Of a stretch of DNA of 64,000 nucleotides, positions 25,187-38,808 are shown piece by piece (the stretch's first letter is position 1; every line of letters begins with the position of its first letter). The notes beneath the pieces are model-generated. The model was not told the DNA's origin and did not search any database. It saw only the letters and a program-made list of their open reading frames with translations. Position numbers and translations under genes: made by a program. The DNA is from Prolixibacter denitrificans (GTDB lineage Bacteria > Bacteroidota > Bacteroidia > Bacteroidales > Prolixibacteraceae): positions 1-64,000 of the forward strand of contig NZ_PYGC01000003.1 of assembly GCF_003014495.1 (NCBI RefSeq). Direction: 5' to 3'.

Positions 25187-26629
25187 TTATTGGGCTTCGA
25201 TGAAACCGTCGACATCGTCTTTTTTGCTCTTAACTCCGCGTTTCTTCGCGTCTTCAATGGCCTTGTGGCGTTGTTGTTGCAATTCTCTCCGCTGATCGTT
25301 GCCCCACACCACCAATGCCGGCGGAATGGGTCCGAAATTGGCTTTATAGGTTTCAATCGCTTTGGTCATCTCCTTCGCTTTCTCAGGATACTTGTGAAAC
25401 AGGTCGGTCGTTTCCGACGGATCGTCCTTCAGGTTGAAAAGCAACGTATCGTGCGCAGCCGTACTGGCCCGCCAGAAGTTTCCCACGATTTTGTCCTGCG
25501 GCAGGGTGATTTTCCAGTCACCTACCCGAAGACTGGTGACATCTTTATTATTGCGGAAGTAAGCGTACACATTGCCTGGACTCTTCTCACCACGCAACAA
25601 TACCCCCGAGATATCGTAACCATCGAGCCGGATGCTGTCGGGAACAGCAACCCCGCAGATATCGGCCAGGGTTGGGAACCAGTCGAGGTTCCGGACCACG
25701 TCATGATCGGTGCGCGGCTTGATTTTTCCTTTCCAGTAAGCGATGAGCGGAACCCGAACGCCACCTTCGTAACTGGTGGTCTTCCCTTCCCGCAAGGGTT
25801 TCGCCTCGCCTCCCAGCGGCCCTTCCTGTAACCACGGGCCGTTATCACTCGAAAAGATGACCAGCGTATTGTCCAGCAAACCTTGCTTCTTCAGCTCGGC
25901 CATCACCTGCCCGATGCTCCAGTCGACTTCGAGCACGGCATCTCCGTAAAGGCCCGCGCCCGATTTACCGCGAAACTCGGGCGAGCAGAATATCGGAACG
26001 TGCATCATGTTGTGCGCCAACTCGAGGAAGAACGGTTGATCCTTATGTCGATCGATGAATGAGATGGCTTCTTCGGTGTATTTCTTTGTCATGTGCGACT
26101 GGTCGATGTGGTACTGCACCACATCATTTCCGCGCAAATAAACCTGTTCGGCCATATCGTTGCTGTACGGTATCCCGAAGTATTCGTCAAATCCGTTTTG
26201 CAGCGGAAGGAATTTTTCGCGGCTTCCCAGATGCCATTTCCCAATAATTCCCGTTGTATAGCCAGCTGTTTTCAGCAATTCAGAAATCAATAATTCTTTT
26301 TGTGGAATGCCTGTGTAATTTCCAGGAAAGAACACCTGCTGAATGCCCATGCGTGCCGGATAACGTCCGGTAAGCAAACCTGCCCGTGAGGGACTACAAA
26401 TAGGCGAAGCAGAATAGGCATCGGTAAACCGGATTCCGTTTTCCGCCAGTTGATCGATATTGGGTGTTTTCCATTTCTTCTGGCCATAACAGCTAATGTC
26501 GGAATAGCCCATGTCGTCGATGAAAAAAATGACCACATTGGGTTTCTTCTCGACAGCCGGTGGTGTGCCGGCATGAGCCAACAAAGGCGTTGATAACGCC
26601 ATGCCGAGTAAAAGATTTTTTGTTTTCAT
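25187..26629 (-). CDS. Secreted S1-family sulfatase
   Basis: A 480-residue arylsulfatase-type enzyme with a signal peptide (cut after AHA, residue 20). The metal site Asp38-Asp39 is in FFIDDMG. The formylglycine motif C-S-P-S-R is at residues 78-82, followed by AGLLTGRYPARMG. Cys78 must be oxidised to formylglycine, and a matching maturase is encoded at 51.2 kb. Other hallmarks are GIIGKWHLG and FSSDNGPW. It probably removes sulfate esters from a glycan in the periplasm. It is the last gene of the leftward SusCD locus, downstream of GDPD and the beta-galactosidase. The exact sulfate position is not predictable. Confidence 0.92.
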   Translation of the reverse strand: MKTKNLLLGMALSTPLLAHAGTPPAVEKKPNVVIFFIDDMGYSDISCYGQKKWKTPNIDQLAENGIRFTDAYSASPICSPSRAGLLTGRYPARMGIQQVFFPGNYTGIPQKELLISELLKTAGYTTGIIGKWHLGSREKFLPLQNGFDEYFGIPYSNDMAEQVYLRGNDVVQYHIDQSHMTKKYTEEAISFIDRHKDQPFFLELAHNMMHVPIFCSPEFRGKSGAGLYGDAVLEVDWSIGQVMAELKKQGLLDNTLVIFSSDNGPWLQEGPLGGEAKPLREGKTTSYEGGVRVPLIAYWKGKIKPRTDHDVVRNLDWFPTLADICGVAVPDSIRLDGYDISGVLLRGEKSPGNVYAYFRNNKDVTSLRVGDWKITLPQDKIVGNFWRASTAAHDTLLFNLKDDPSETTDLFHKYPEKAKEMTKAIETYKANFGPIPPALVVWGNDQRRELQQQRHKAIEDAKKRGVKSKKDDVDGFIEAQ

Positions 26630-26777
26630 AGAACCGGATTTTATTTTACGATTTGGTTTTACAGGTTGAGCAGGTACATGGATTCCTGCAGGTTAAGGTT
26701 CTGAAATTAATGATTTTCAGCAACAATATCCTGAAATTCCACGGTTTGGCTTTTATCATTTTCTGTTAAATAACAAA

Positions 26778-27647
26778 TCATCTCTTCCCGGCAGCTTTCC
26801 GTCGTTGACTCACTTTCTTCAGCAACATTTCCGGCGCATCGGTCGTAATGAAATCGACGCCTTGACGCAAAAGCTCATCCATCACCTCCGGCTTATCCAC
26901 CGTCCAGGCATTTACTTTCAATCCGTTGCTATGAGCGACCTCCACCAATTCCGGATTCTTTTTGAAAGCGCCGTAGTAGAAATCGATGCCCCACATACCA
27001 TCTGCTTTCATCTGATGGATGTTCACGCTTTTCTGCAATGGCATCAAGCGTGCACCGGGTTCCAGCTCATGAATCCGCTTCAGTATATCGTAACTAAAAC
27101 TGATGTAAACTATCCAATCCTGCGCATGTAGTTTTTGAACCATTGCCACAACCTTATTGGCTAATTCGATGGACCGTTCTTTACTGATAACGGAAGGTTT
27201 CAATTCGGCGATCAGCCGGGTGCGGTGCTGCGTCATACCGGTTTTGATATATTGTTCCAATGTGGGAATCGATTCGCCGTTGGAGCGTTTGAACTTGAGT
27301 AAATCGGTGTAATTCGTCTTTTCAATGGTTAATCCGTTATAGGTGTTATCGTGGTGGATAACCAGCACACCATCGGCCGTTTCGTGAATATCAAACTCTG
27401 AGCCGGCAACACCCAGTTTCATGGCCTGCTTTAACGATGCGATGGAATTGGTCGGCAGCTTCTTTGCTTTCCAGGCTCCCCGGTGTGCTATGACACCATT
27501 CGTGGCAAAACCATCGTCGGTTTTTCGTCGCTCCTGCTTTTGCTTTCCGGCATGTTTCGTTGCCTGATTTTCACCAGTGGCAGCCCAGACATTCGATATT
27601 CCCTGCAGCATGAACACAACGAGGAATGACAAGAGTAATCGTTTCAT
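26778..27647 (-). CDS. Periplasmic glycerophosphodiester phosphodiesterase
   Basis: A 289-residue GDPD-family enzyme with a signal peptide (MKRLLLSFLVVFML...VWA). The catalytic stretch is clear: VIAHRGAWKAK, then GSEFDIHETADGVLVIHHDNTYNG, with the His-Arg, Glu-x-Asp and His-Asp metal and general-acid residues. TPxxxQYI is seen as IPTLEQYIK, and ELKPS provides another metal ligand. VNAWTVDKPE and DFITTDAP finish the barrel. It would release glycerol-3-phosphate from phosphodiesters. Its place between a beta-galactosidase and a sulfatase is unusual and suggests the target glycan may carry glycerophosphate groups, which is an inference. Confidence 0.88.
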   Translation of the reverse strand: MKRLLLSFLVVFMLQGISNVWAATGENQATKHAGKQKQERRKTDDGFATNGVIAHRGAWKAKKLPTNSIASLKQAMKLGVAGSEFDIHETADGVLVIHHDNTYNGLTIEKTNYTDLLKFKRSNGESIPTLEQYIKTGMTQHRTRLIAELKPSVISKERSIELANKVVAMVQKLHAQDWIVYISFSYDILKRIHELEPGARLMPLQKSVNIHQMKADGMWGIDFYYGAFKKNPELVEVAHSNGLKVNAWTVDKPEVMDELLRQGVDFITTDAPEMLLKKVSQRRKAAGKR

Positions 27648-27803
27648 TTTTTGATACTAGTTATGATGAGATTAGCAAATTAAGCAACTTAAATGTGGAT
27701 TGTCTGTCCGATACATACCAAGGAGCCCCCACACTCTATTATACAATCCTCCATGAAAACTCACGTAAGCATCTTCATCATTTTGTTCAATTCATCCTGC
27801 CGA

Positions 27804-27836
27804 TAAAAAAAACGGAGCCGCCTTTCGACGACTCCG
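27804..27836 (-). terminator. Rho-independent terminator after the beta-galactosidase
   Basis: On the minus strand CGGAGTCG and CGGCTCCG pair (one G-T wobble) around an eight-base loop and are followed by eight T. It lies 35 bases beyond the beta-galactosidase stop and before the GDPD gene, so GDPD and sulfatase may form a separate unit or depend on read-through. Confidence 0.8.
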
Positions 27837-27871
27837 CTGTGGATTTTGGGGTTAATATATTCTTTTGAACG

Positions 27872-31383
<3,512 letters not shown>

Positions 31384-33195
31384 TTAATAACCCGGATTCT
31401 GAACAAGTTTGGAGTTCTTATTCATTTCGTCCCGACTGATTGGCAGGAAATAATCCTTCGGATCCCATGCACGCTGATCAACAACTTCAACTTTGTACGC
31501 AGGAGTTCCTACACCATACGTTGACGAATAAGATGTCGGACTTCCGTAAAGGATATTTATTCCCTCCACATCGGCATATGCGCTTGGACCAATCATCCAG
31601 CGCCGGATATCATAATAGCGGAGTTCTTCGAAAGCCAGCTCTATTTTACGTTCGTAACGCAAGCTCTTAACCAAATCCGGTCCGGACGTCGTAATAGCCG
31701 GCATACCCGCTCTTTTTCGAATCATGTTTATATAAGTCCGCGCTTCCGATTCCTGTCCCAAACCGATGCATGCCTCAGCATAGTTTAGTAAAACCTCCGA
31801 ATAGCGCATGAATCTCCAGGGACTTGTTTGTTTAGCAGCAACGGGATCAATAGAAGAATCGACCCCTTTCTTGAGATAATACCCAGTCCATGAGCCGTTC
31901 CATGTATCCACGCCACCATTCGTTCCTCTTGTGTCCAATCCATCTTTGATGGTATTAGCATCATAGTAATAGTGTCCTGTTTGAATATCGCCATTCGGAT
32001 CGCCGGCTACATCGGAGGGTCTTGCTCTCCAATGCGCACCATCGTACAAAACGGTTGCATAAAAACGCGGATCCCTGTTTTGATAAGGTGCTGCGGCTTC
32101 CGTTGCGTTATTCCAGCTAAAAGCACTACCATCACTCATTTCGTATGAGTCCACAAATTGCTGGGTAGGCGCGTCAGTACCCCAACCGTGATAACCACAA
32201 GGATTATGAAAAACGCCTGGATTATATGTAGTCCATGAGCCTTTGAAGTTTTGTGTATAATATCTTGAAAAGATATCTTCTGAAGTACGCATCGACAAAA
32301 ACAGATTATAGTAATTGTCAGCAGCTTCCTGTGCATTCGCCGGATCGGGTTTGTAAAGCGAATACACTCCCAAATCCATTACCGCCTTGGCTGCATCTTT
32401 TGCCTTTTGCCAACGAGCTTGCCGGTCGCTTGCCGAAACATTGGTATACCCAACCAGCTCTGGATGTCCATAGCTGCCCCATACTGAAGGTGTATTGTAA
32501 AGATCGCTGGCTGCATACAGCAATGCCCTCGACTTCAGCGCCAGGGCAGCACCTTTTGTCGCTCTCCCCATCTCACTTTGTGTTAATGGGAGATAATGGG
32601 CAGCACTATCGCACTGGTCCGAAATAAACTGAATACATTCAGCATACGTATTTCGGGCAACGGAAAAAGAATCGGTCAGAGTATATGCAGTAGTAATAAT
32701 GGGTACTCCACCGTACATGGATACCAAATTGTGATACAAATAAGCCCTCAGGAAATACACCTCTCCCTTCAATTCATTTTTCGTATCAGCATCAACGGGT
32801 GAATCGCCAACTTTTGACAAGAACAGGTTGGCAGCTCTAACCTTTTGGTAGGCACTTGCCCAGTTATATTGGCCATAATATCCTCCGGCACCAAAAGCCG
32901 ACAAGTTGCTCGGAGACAACTGACTGAGCATAATGGACGTCATACCGGCCCAACTACCTGCATTCATGTGAGCTTCATCGGTAACCGAAGCCAACATACT
33001 CCAGTTATAACCATCGGGTATGCCTTCATATATGTTATTAACGAATGCTGTCATTAATCCGGCATCGCTTGAATTAAAAACGGCCGCGTCTGTAACCGAA
33101 TCCGTAGGAGACAAATCCAACACATCTTTATTACAGGATGTCCCCAGTAATAAAATGGCCAAGAAGTATATTAAGTGAGATATTAGCTTTTTCAT
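31384..33195 (-). CDS. SusD/RagB-family outer-membrane glycan-binding lipoprotein
   Basis: A 603-residue SusD-like protein with lipobox LLGTSC, so the mature chain begins at Cys21 and is displayed on the outer membrane. It opens with KDVLDLSPTDSVTDAAVF, the usual entry to the family. The tetratricopeptide-like helices include AKDAAKAVMDLGVYSL. It ends RYYDIRRWMIG and DYFLPISRDEMNKNSKLVQNPGY, the classic SusD C-terminal signature. It forms the lid of the SusC transporter and helps capture the glycan. The gene starts 43 bases after susC in the same leftward operon. The sugar specificity cannot be read from sequence. Confidence 0.95.
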   Translation of the reverse strand: MKKLISHLIYFLAILLLGTSCNKDVLDLSPTDSVTDAAVFNSSDAGLMTAFVNNIYEGIPDGYNWSMLASVTDEAHMNAGSWAGMTSIMLSQLSPSNLSAFGAGGYYGQYNWASAYQKVRAANLFLSKVGDSPVDADTKNELKGEVYFLRAYLYHNLVSMYGGVPIITTAYTLTDSFSVARNTYAECIQFISDQCDSAAHYLPLTQSEMGRATKGAALALKSRALLYAASDLYNTPSVWGSYGHPELVGYTNVSASDRQARWQKAKDAAKAVMDLGVYSLYKPDPANAQEAADNYYNLFLSMRTSEDIFSRYYTQNFKGSWTTYNPGVFHNPCGYHGWGTDAPTQQFVDSYEMSDGSAFSWNNATEAAAPYQNRDPRFYATVLYDGAHWRARPSDVAGDPNGDIQTGHYYYDANTIKDGLDTRGTNGGVDTWNGSWTGYYLKKGVDSSIDPVAAKQTSPWRFMRYSEVLLNYAEACIGLGQESEARTYINMIRKRAGMPAITTSGPDLVKSLRYERKIELAFEELRYYDIRRWMIGPSAYADVEGINILYGSPTSYSSTYGVGTPAYKVEVVDQRAWDPKDYFLPISRDEMNKNSKLVQNPGY

Positions 33196-33238
33196 ATTTG
33201 ATTATTTTACTTGATTAATTAAATGACAACCAGGGATA

Positions 33239-36200
33239 TTAAAATCCTACTGTCAATCCCATAGATACCACTCGCTCCAAAGGATAATTATATCCAGTTA
33301 TACTACTGGCCGCACCATTGGCAGAAGTGTTGGCCCCCATCTCAGGATCAAAGTTTGTCATATCGGGAGCATAGGTCAGCAAATTGTACCCGCTTAAGTA
33401 TACTCTTAACTTTTGGAGACCTACTCGCTTAACCATTCTCGTAGGAAGCGTATAACCGATTTGAAGTGATTTCAAGCGCACATAATTCGTTTTATGCAAC
33501 CAATAGGTATTCGGCAAAGTAGCCCAATACCAGTTTCCTCTGTTAAATGTTCTTGGACCATTCGCTGTTGGATTGTCTGGTGTCCAGCGCGCATCGGCAA
33601 AGCTCTGGAGATAATTACCAAATTGTCCGGCTTCAGAGAATATGTAGGCCACTCCACCGGTAGCTCCCTGAAGCAAAGCAGACATATCGAACCCTTTATA
33701 ATTCAGGTTAATATTTGTACCAAATGTAAATGGAGGAATATTATTCTTGTATATTCTCACCTGGTCGTCAGCATTGATTACGCCATCATGGTTGTAATCA
33801 ACAAACTTAACATCGCCGGGCTGTGGCGTTGAACCAATCTCGTATTTTAGATTGTCAGCATTAATTTCAGCCTGGTTGTGGTAGATTCCATCGGTAAGGT
33901 AATACAGCCCCGATCCCATTGGATGTCCGGTTGTTTGTTGCCATTTGGGAACACCGGCAGTTTCACCCCATTGTATTACTTTGTTTTTGGCATATCCTGC
34001 ATTAAAGGTTACCGAGTAACTGAATTGATTTCTCGTTTTGCTTCTGTAGGAAATTGAACCATCGACTCCCTGATTGGACACTTTACCATAGTTTACACTC
34101 GGCAGGCTAAGTCCTGCAGAAGTCGGCACATTAGCACTTTGTGGCCACAAGATATTGCTTCGCTTGTAATAGAAGTAATCGGCTTCCATGCTCAACCTGT
34201 CATTTAAAAACCGGGCATCAAAGCCAATATTGGCCTGATTAGCGACTTCCCATGTGATATTTTTATTTGCCAAAACACTCTCATACAATGTTTTCATTTC
34301 CGTTAACGCTGAACCGGAATAGGTTACAAACGGGATGTTATAGGTCGTACCTGAATCATATGTCTTTCCGTATTGGTACCCCATCAGATATGACGTTAAG
34401 TACTGATATGCGTTAACCCGGTCATTACCGGTTTGCCCAACAGAACCCCTCAGCTTAAAGTAGTTGATGAACCCAAGATGGTCTTTCCAGAAATTCTCCT
34501 GTGAAACTACCCAACCTAAAGAAACGCTGGGGAAGAAACCAAAGCGATTGTTTTTGGGGAAAATGTAGGAACCATCGTACCGGCCAATCAGCTCAATCAA
34601 ATATTTATTGGCAAAACTGTAATTAAACCGGCCAAAATAACTTAACCGGGAATTTGTGCTACCTGTTCCATCGGTTGTTTGGTACGTCGTTCCTCCGGCA
34701 AAAAGCTCTTGAATGGCAGTCGAAAGGAAGAGGTCTCTGTATGCACTGAAATTCTCTGTATTCCCTTTTGAAATCTGTGAACCCACCATCAATTTTAAAT
34801 GGTGTTTTTCGGCAATTGTTGTCTGATAATTCAGTGTTCCATACGCCAGTTTATTGTAATCACTTCTAAAATATTCCTTCAGGCTTGGCGTATTATTATA
34901 TCCACCCCCGTAGGTTTTGTAATTAAGAACCGGATCTCCATTCGTGTCTAAAGAGGTTCCGTCCCATGTATACAAATTAAACGGCTTGCTAAAGGTTTTG
35001 GTAAAGTCGAAACCCTGGTCATACGAAAGATTTCCGCTAAATGACAGGCCTTTGACCCAAGGAATATTGATATCCAATTTTAGATTGGTGTTCAATTTAT
35101 AATATTTATCTCTGTTATAACCTGCAGCATCCGTACTGGTTACGACAGAGTTTCTACCGCCTTCGATGGCCGGGCCAGGTTCTCCGTTAGGCCATACAGC
35201 AACCGAAGTTGGATAAGATTGTATCAGTCCCCGAAAAATATCATAGGCACTGTAAATCGGAAAGTTTTTGTCTTCCAGACGTCCAGCGACGTCAAATCCT
35301 ATTTTAATGTCCTTTGTAACCTGACCGTCAATATTGCTTCTGAAGTCATATTGATTATAGTATGTAGCGCTATTGTAATAGTTTCCATCCTGATGTTTGG
35401 TGCCGATAGAAACAAAATACCGCATGGCATCAGAACCGCCTGAAAGAGAAACGTTGTTGCTGCTTTGAGCGGACATCGGTTTGATTACTTTTTTAAACCA
35501 ATCGGTGTTGGGATAATGCAACGGATCGGAACCATCTCTGAATTTTTGTATTTGATCAGAGGTGTAAACAGAATTCATTCCCAACGAATTATCATTATAA
35601 TACGCAACTTCATTTAACAAGGTGGCATAAGTAGCTGCATCTGCCATCTTAGGAAGTTTTGTGGGCTGGTTAAACCCGTAATCAGCATTGAATGTCAGTT
35701 TGGGTTTTCCCAGCTTTCCTCTTTTGGTCGTAACCAGGATAACCCCATTAGCTGCTCTTGAACCATAGATAGCTGCAGAAGCATCTTTTAAGACCGTAAT
35801 GCTAGCAATGCTGTTCGGATCGATCCGGTCCAGACTTCTATCAGGGACACCGTCTACGACAACCAATACGCTGTTATCATTAAAAGTATTACTACCCCTG
35901 ATGCGTAATGTCGTACCATCATATCCAGGCTCACCACTACCTGTTACTGCTACCAATCCGGGTGCCCGACCAGCTAAACTGTTACTAACGTTGGTAACAG
36001 GTACTTTCACTACGTCATTGCTTTTCACGGTAGCAATGGAGCCTGTCAGTGTTTCCTTTTTTTGCGTACCGTAACCAACAGCTACCACTTCCTGAAGCCC
36101 AACAGAAGATTCCTTCATGGAAACGTTGATTTCCTTTTTGTCTCCGACTGTCACACTCTGAGGAGCCATACCTACAAACGAAAACTCCAGAACACTCCCC

Positions 36201-36739
36201 TCGGGAACATTCGATAAGACATAGTTTCCGTCTGAATCGGTAATCGTTCCGGTAGTTGTTCCTTTGATAACAACGGTTACTCCGGGAAGAGGCCCCCCCG
36301 AAGTATCTGTCACCTTACCTTTTATTGATTTCTTTTGTTGTGGCTGAGCCGGGGCCGATTGTTGTTTCTCCTTGACAGCCGGATTCAGTATGACTAGATT
36401 TTTATCGGTAATCACATAATCCACGCCTCTTTCTCCGAACAATTGTTTCAGTATACTTTGCACGGATTCTTTCCGAACATTGATATTCACTTTTCGATTG
36501 ACGTCAAGCCGTTCGTCCTGAACCAGGAACTTGAATTCGCTCTGGGCTTCAATCTGCTTCAGAACCTGCTCGATGCTCACATCATTCAGATTCAGTGTTA
36601 GTTTTGTCTCCTGTGAGTACACACTGGCAGATACTTGCAGTGTGGTAACGAAGATCAGAAAGGTAATAAGTCGCATAATACGCAACAGTTTTTTAAGGCA
36701 AGGGACTCCTAATCCCTCAACTTTCAGGTTTTTTTTCAT
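33239..36739 (-). CDS. SusC/RagA TonB-linked outer-membrane transporter with STN domain
   Basis: A 1166-residue TonB-dependent transporter. A signal region (LRIMRLITFLIFVTTLQVSASVYS, shown in part) is followed by an STN domain (about residues 45-120, TKLTLNLNDVSIEQVLKQIE). Then come a carboxypeptidase-regulatory-like beta-sandwich (KGKVTDTSGGPLPGVTVVIKG), the plug (GYGTQKKETLTGS, IRGSNTFNDNSVLVVVDG), and a 22-strand barrel ending LERVVSMGLTVGF. The STN domain marks it as a signal transducer that talks to the FecR-type anti-sigma factor encoded just upstream. Together with SusD it imports the target oligosaccharide. A hairpin at 36,784-36,816 lies ahead of the gene. Confidence 0.95.
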   Translation of the reverse strand: MKKNLKVEGLGVPCLKKLLRIMRLITFLIFVTTLQVSASVYSQETKLTLNLNDVSIEQVLKQIEAQSEFKFLVQDERLDVNRKVNINVRKESVQSILKQLFGERGVDYVITDKNLVILNPAVKEKQQSAPAQPQQKKSIKGKVTDTSGGPLPGVTVVIKGTTTGTITDSDGNYVLSNVPEGSVLEFSFVGMAPQSVTVGDKKEINVSMKESSVGLQEVVAVGYGTQKKETLTGSIATVKSNDVVKVPVTNVSNSLAGRAPGLVAVTGSGEPGYDGTTLRIRGSNTFNDNSVLVVVDGVPDRSLDRIDPNSIASITVLKDASAAIYGSRAANGVILVTTKRGKLGKPKLTFNADYGFNQPTKLPKMADAATYATLLNEVAYYNDNSLGMNSVYTSDQIQKFRDGSDPLHYPNTDWFKKVIKPMSAQSSNNVSLSGGSDAMRYFVSIGTKHQDGNYYNSATYYNQYDFRSNIDGQVTKDIKIGFDVAGRLEDKNFPIYSAYDIFRGLIQSYPTSVAVWPNGEPGPAIEGGRNSVVTSTDAAGYNRDKYYKLNTNLKLDINIPWVKGLSFSGNLSYDQGFDFTKTFSKPFNLYTWDGTSLDTNGDPVLNYKTYGGGYNNTPSLKEYFRSDYNKLAYGTLNYQTTIAEKHHLKLMVGSQISKGNTENFSAYRDLFLSTAIQELFAGGTTYQTTDGTGSTNSRLSYFGRFNYSFANKYLIELIGRYDGSYIFPKNNRFGFFPSVSLGWVVSQENFWKDHLGFINYFKLRGSVGQTGNDRVNAYQYLTSYLMGYQYGKTYDSGTTYNIPFVTYSGSALTEMKTLYESVLANKNITWEVANQANIGFDARFLNDRLSMEADYFYYKRSNILWPQSANVPTSAGLSLPSVNYGKVSNQGVDGSISYRSKTRNQFSYSVTFNAGYAKNKVIQWGETAGVPKWQQTTGHPMGSGLYYLTDGIYHNQAEINADNLKYEIGSTPQPGDVKFVDYNHDGVINADDQVRIYKNNIPPFTFGTNINLNYKGFDMSALLQGATGGVAYIFSEAGQFGNYLQSFADARWTPDNPTANGPRTFNRGNWYWATLPNTYWLHKTNYVRLKSLQIGYTLPTRMVKRVGLQKLRVYLSGYNLLTYAPDMTNFDPEMGANTSANGAASSITGYNYPLERVVSMGLTVGF

Positions 36740-36783
36740 AGATTTGAATGTTTGAATTATACTACTTAAAGCCTTTTTAACGA

Positions 36784-36816
36784 GGCTTTTTCAACCACCG
36801 GATGTGCCAGCATTCG
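36784..36816. terminator. Stem-loop between fecR-like gene and susC
   Basis: ACCACCGGATG and CATTCGGTGGT pair with one wobble around a six-base loop. The following T run is on the plus strand, though both flanking genes are on the minus strand. It may therefore be a partial terminator separating the regulator transcript from susC, or an mRNA stabiliser. A second short stem (AAAGCCT / AGGCTTT) is adjacent. Confidence 0.45.
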
Positions 36817-36868
36817 GTGGTTTTTGTTTCCATTGATCTGTAGTTTTACTGATTAAATTGTTTTCACA

Positions 36869-37870
36869 TTAGTCATTAAAGGATTTATGTTGTTTCTGGT
36901 TGTTGCGGGTTATTGTATACAGGTTGTCTTTCTTTGAAAATTGCAGGCCACTGGCAATGGAAATGGCATCCAATACTTCTTCAATATTTTCATTGCTGAA
37001 CGTTCCGGTATAATGTACTTCTTCACCCAACTTCTCCGGCTCAAACGATATCTTCACATTATATCTTCGCTCCAGCTTCCGGGAAAGATTCTCCAGTGAC
37101 TCGTTGTGCATATACATCAGATTCTTCCGCCAGCCTGAATATTCATCCGGGTCTACATTTTTTTTGGAGAAACTGGCATCAGCTTTATCATAGGTAATCA
37201 ACTCCCCCGGTTTGACCATGTATTCGTCATACCCTGTCCTTTGGATGCTTATCTTTCCTTTCGCTAAACAGGTTTTGATGAATAAGTCATTTTGATAGGC
37301 AGACACATTAAAGTGGGTTCCGTACACTTTGATATTAAAGGGGCCGACATTCACAACAAAAGGTTTCTTGCTGTGAGCGACTTCAAAATATCCTTCGCCT
37401 TTCAACCTGACTGTACGGTTCTTTTTGTTGAAGTCACCAGAGTACTGAAGACTGGAACTGGAGTTTAACCAAACTCTGCTGCTATCAGGGAGATAAATAA
37501 CCGAACGGTTTCCCAACTGGGTGGCAAATATCACATTGCCGGGATTTTGATTCCCTTCGGAAATACCTAAAAAGTTTGAAATTCCAAGCATCAACGCCAA
37601 ACCTGCAGCTACACCTGAAAAACCAATCCAGAGTTGCTGTTTTCTTCTTCGCTTCTTTTCCTGAATTTTTCGGGTCAGCTCCTGAAAGGATCGTCGGGCA
37701 TCATATTTTTTGTAGGAGCGAACTGCCTTACTTTCCTCCCAAATCTTTTGAATCTGGTTGAAAAGCTGACGATTTTCCTCCTCTTCCATTAAACCTTCAA
37801 AGCGTTCCTTCTCTTCAGCAGAAGCGCTTCCTGTCAGGACAGTATAAATTATTTCAAATGTTTCTTTCAT
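36869..37870 (-). CDS. FecR-family anti-sigma factor
   Basis: A 333-residue inner-membrane anti-sigma factor. The N-terminal cytoplasmic part (about residues 1-80) would hold the sigma factor. One membrane helix follows (LWIGFSGVAAGLALMLG). Then comes the periplasmic FecR domain (VIYLPDSSRVWLNSSSSLQY, RTVRLKGEGYFEVAHSKKPF, VYGTHFNVSAY) and a C-terminal DUF4974/STN-contacting domain (LSRKLERRYNVKISFE, GTFSNENIEEVLDAI). It transmits signal from the STN-bearing SusC transporter to the sigma factor encoded 151 bases upstream on the same strand. Confidence 0.93.
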   Translation of the reverse strand: MKETFEIIYTVLTGSASAEEKERFEGLMEEEENRQLFNQIQKIWEESKAVRSYKKYDARRSFQELTRKIQEKKRRRKQQLWIGFSGVAAGLALMLGISNFLGISEGNQNPGNVIFATQLGNRSVIYLPDSSRVWLNSSSSLQYSGDFNKKNRTVRLKGEGYFEVAHSKKPFVVNVGPFNIKVYGTHFNVSAYQNDLFIKTCLAKGKISIQRTGYDEYMVKPGELITYDKADASFSKKNVDPDEYSGWRKNLMYMHNESLENLSRKLERRYNVKISFEPEKLGEEVHYTGTFSNENIEEVLDAISIASGLQFSKKDNLYTITRNNQKQHKSFND

Positions 37871-38021
37871 ATTTAAGTTCGCTCTCCGCCCGAACTTACT
37901 TAGTCAGTATTATTTAATCCTAACCGGCGAGATTCAATATATTGAGCAAATCGCATACATTCGAAAAACGCCCTGTTATTATCTAGGACAGTTGCCAAAA
38001 ACAAAAGTCCTACATCTTTTT

Positions 38022-38585
38022 TTAGTTTTTTTGTGAAAATTCAGGATATACCAGTTCAACACAAGTTTTAATCAGCTTTAAAGCCTTTCCAATCTGTGCC
38101 TTAACGGTTTTAACAGAAATTTCCATTACACTGGCTATTTCTTGCTGTTTCAAATCTTCAAACCGACTTTTTTCAAAAACAATCTTACAGCGGGGAGGTA
38201 GTTTTTCGATGCATTCGAACAGGTAATTTCGAAACTCTTCCAACTCCAAATCGATATCACTGATCAGCTCATTTTGATTACTCCGAAAAGCACCTGTGTG
38301 TTTCCTTCGGAGCATTTCAGCATTCAAACGATTTAAGCTCCGGTTTTTAACGGCTGTATACAGGTAACTCTTTATTGAACCGGTAAATTTGATTCGGGTT
38401 CTTTCTTCCCAAACTTTCGTAAAAAGCTCCTGAACAACGTCTTCTGCAATAAAATCATCCTGCAGACGGGAATTGGCAAAATTGCACAAGGGTGAGTAGT
38501 AACGTTCGAACAATAACCTGAACGCATCGAAGTCTCCGACACGTATCTTATTCATCAATTGAACATCAGTCAGGTCAAAGTGCAT
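38022..38585 (-). CDS. ECF sigma factor of the SusCD locus
   Basis: A 187-residue sigma-70 family factor of the extracytoplasmic-function type expanded in Bacteroidota. Region 2 runs about residues 22-88 (FRLLFERYYSPLCNFANSRL, IAEDVVQELFTKVWEER). Region 4 is about residues 130-180 (LPPRCKIVFEKSRFEDLKQQ, EIASVMEISVKTVKAQIGKAL). It would direct polymerase to the susC promoter when the FecR-like protein releases it. It is first in the leftward locus and presumably starts its regulator transcript. A TAAATTTG sequence on the minus strand at 38,721-38,714 could be its own -7 element. Confidence 0.93.
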   Translation of the reverse strand: MHFDLTDVQLMNKIRVGDFDAFRLLFERYYSPLCNFANSRLQDDFIAEDVVQELFTKVWEERTRIKFTGSIKSYLYTAVKNRSLNRLNAEMLRRKHTGAFRSNQNELISDIDLELEEFRNYLFECIEKLPPRCKIVFEKSRFEDLKQQEIASVMEISVKTVKAQIGKALKLIKTCVELVYPEFSQKN

Positions 38586-38808
38586 AGATGATATTTAGTT
38601 TAATTTGCACACAGTTGGTGAACGTCACCACTGTCAACATAAACCATTTGTATATAACCAGAAGGCACACTTTTCATGATTCCGGCTTTCGTCCCCTCAG
38701 TGTGCCAAAATCTCAAATTTACACTTTTATATCACTTATGAATCATTTAATCGTCAAATTTCTACCGACCAGTACCTACCAGTATGTGTTTTAAGAGCAT
38801 AAAATCCG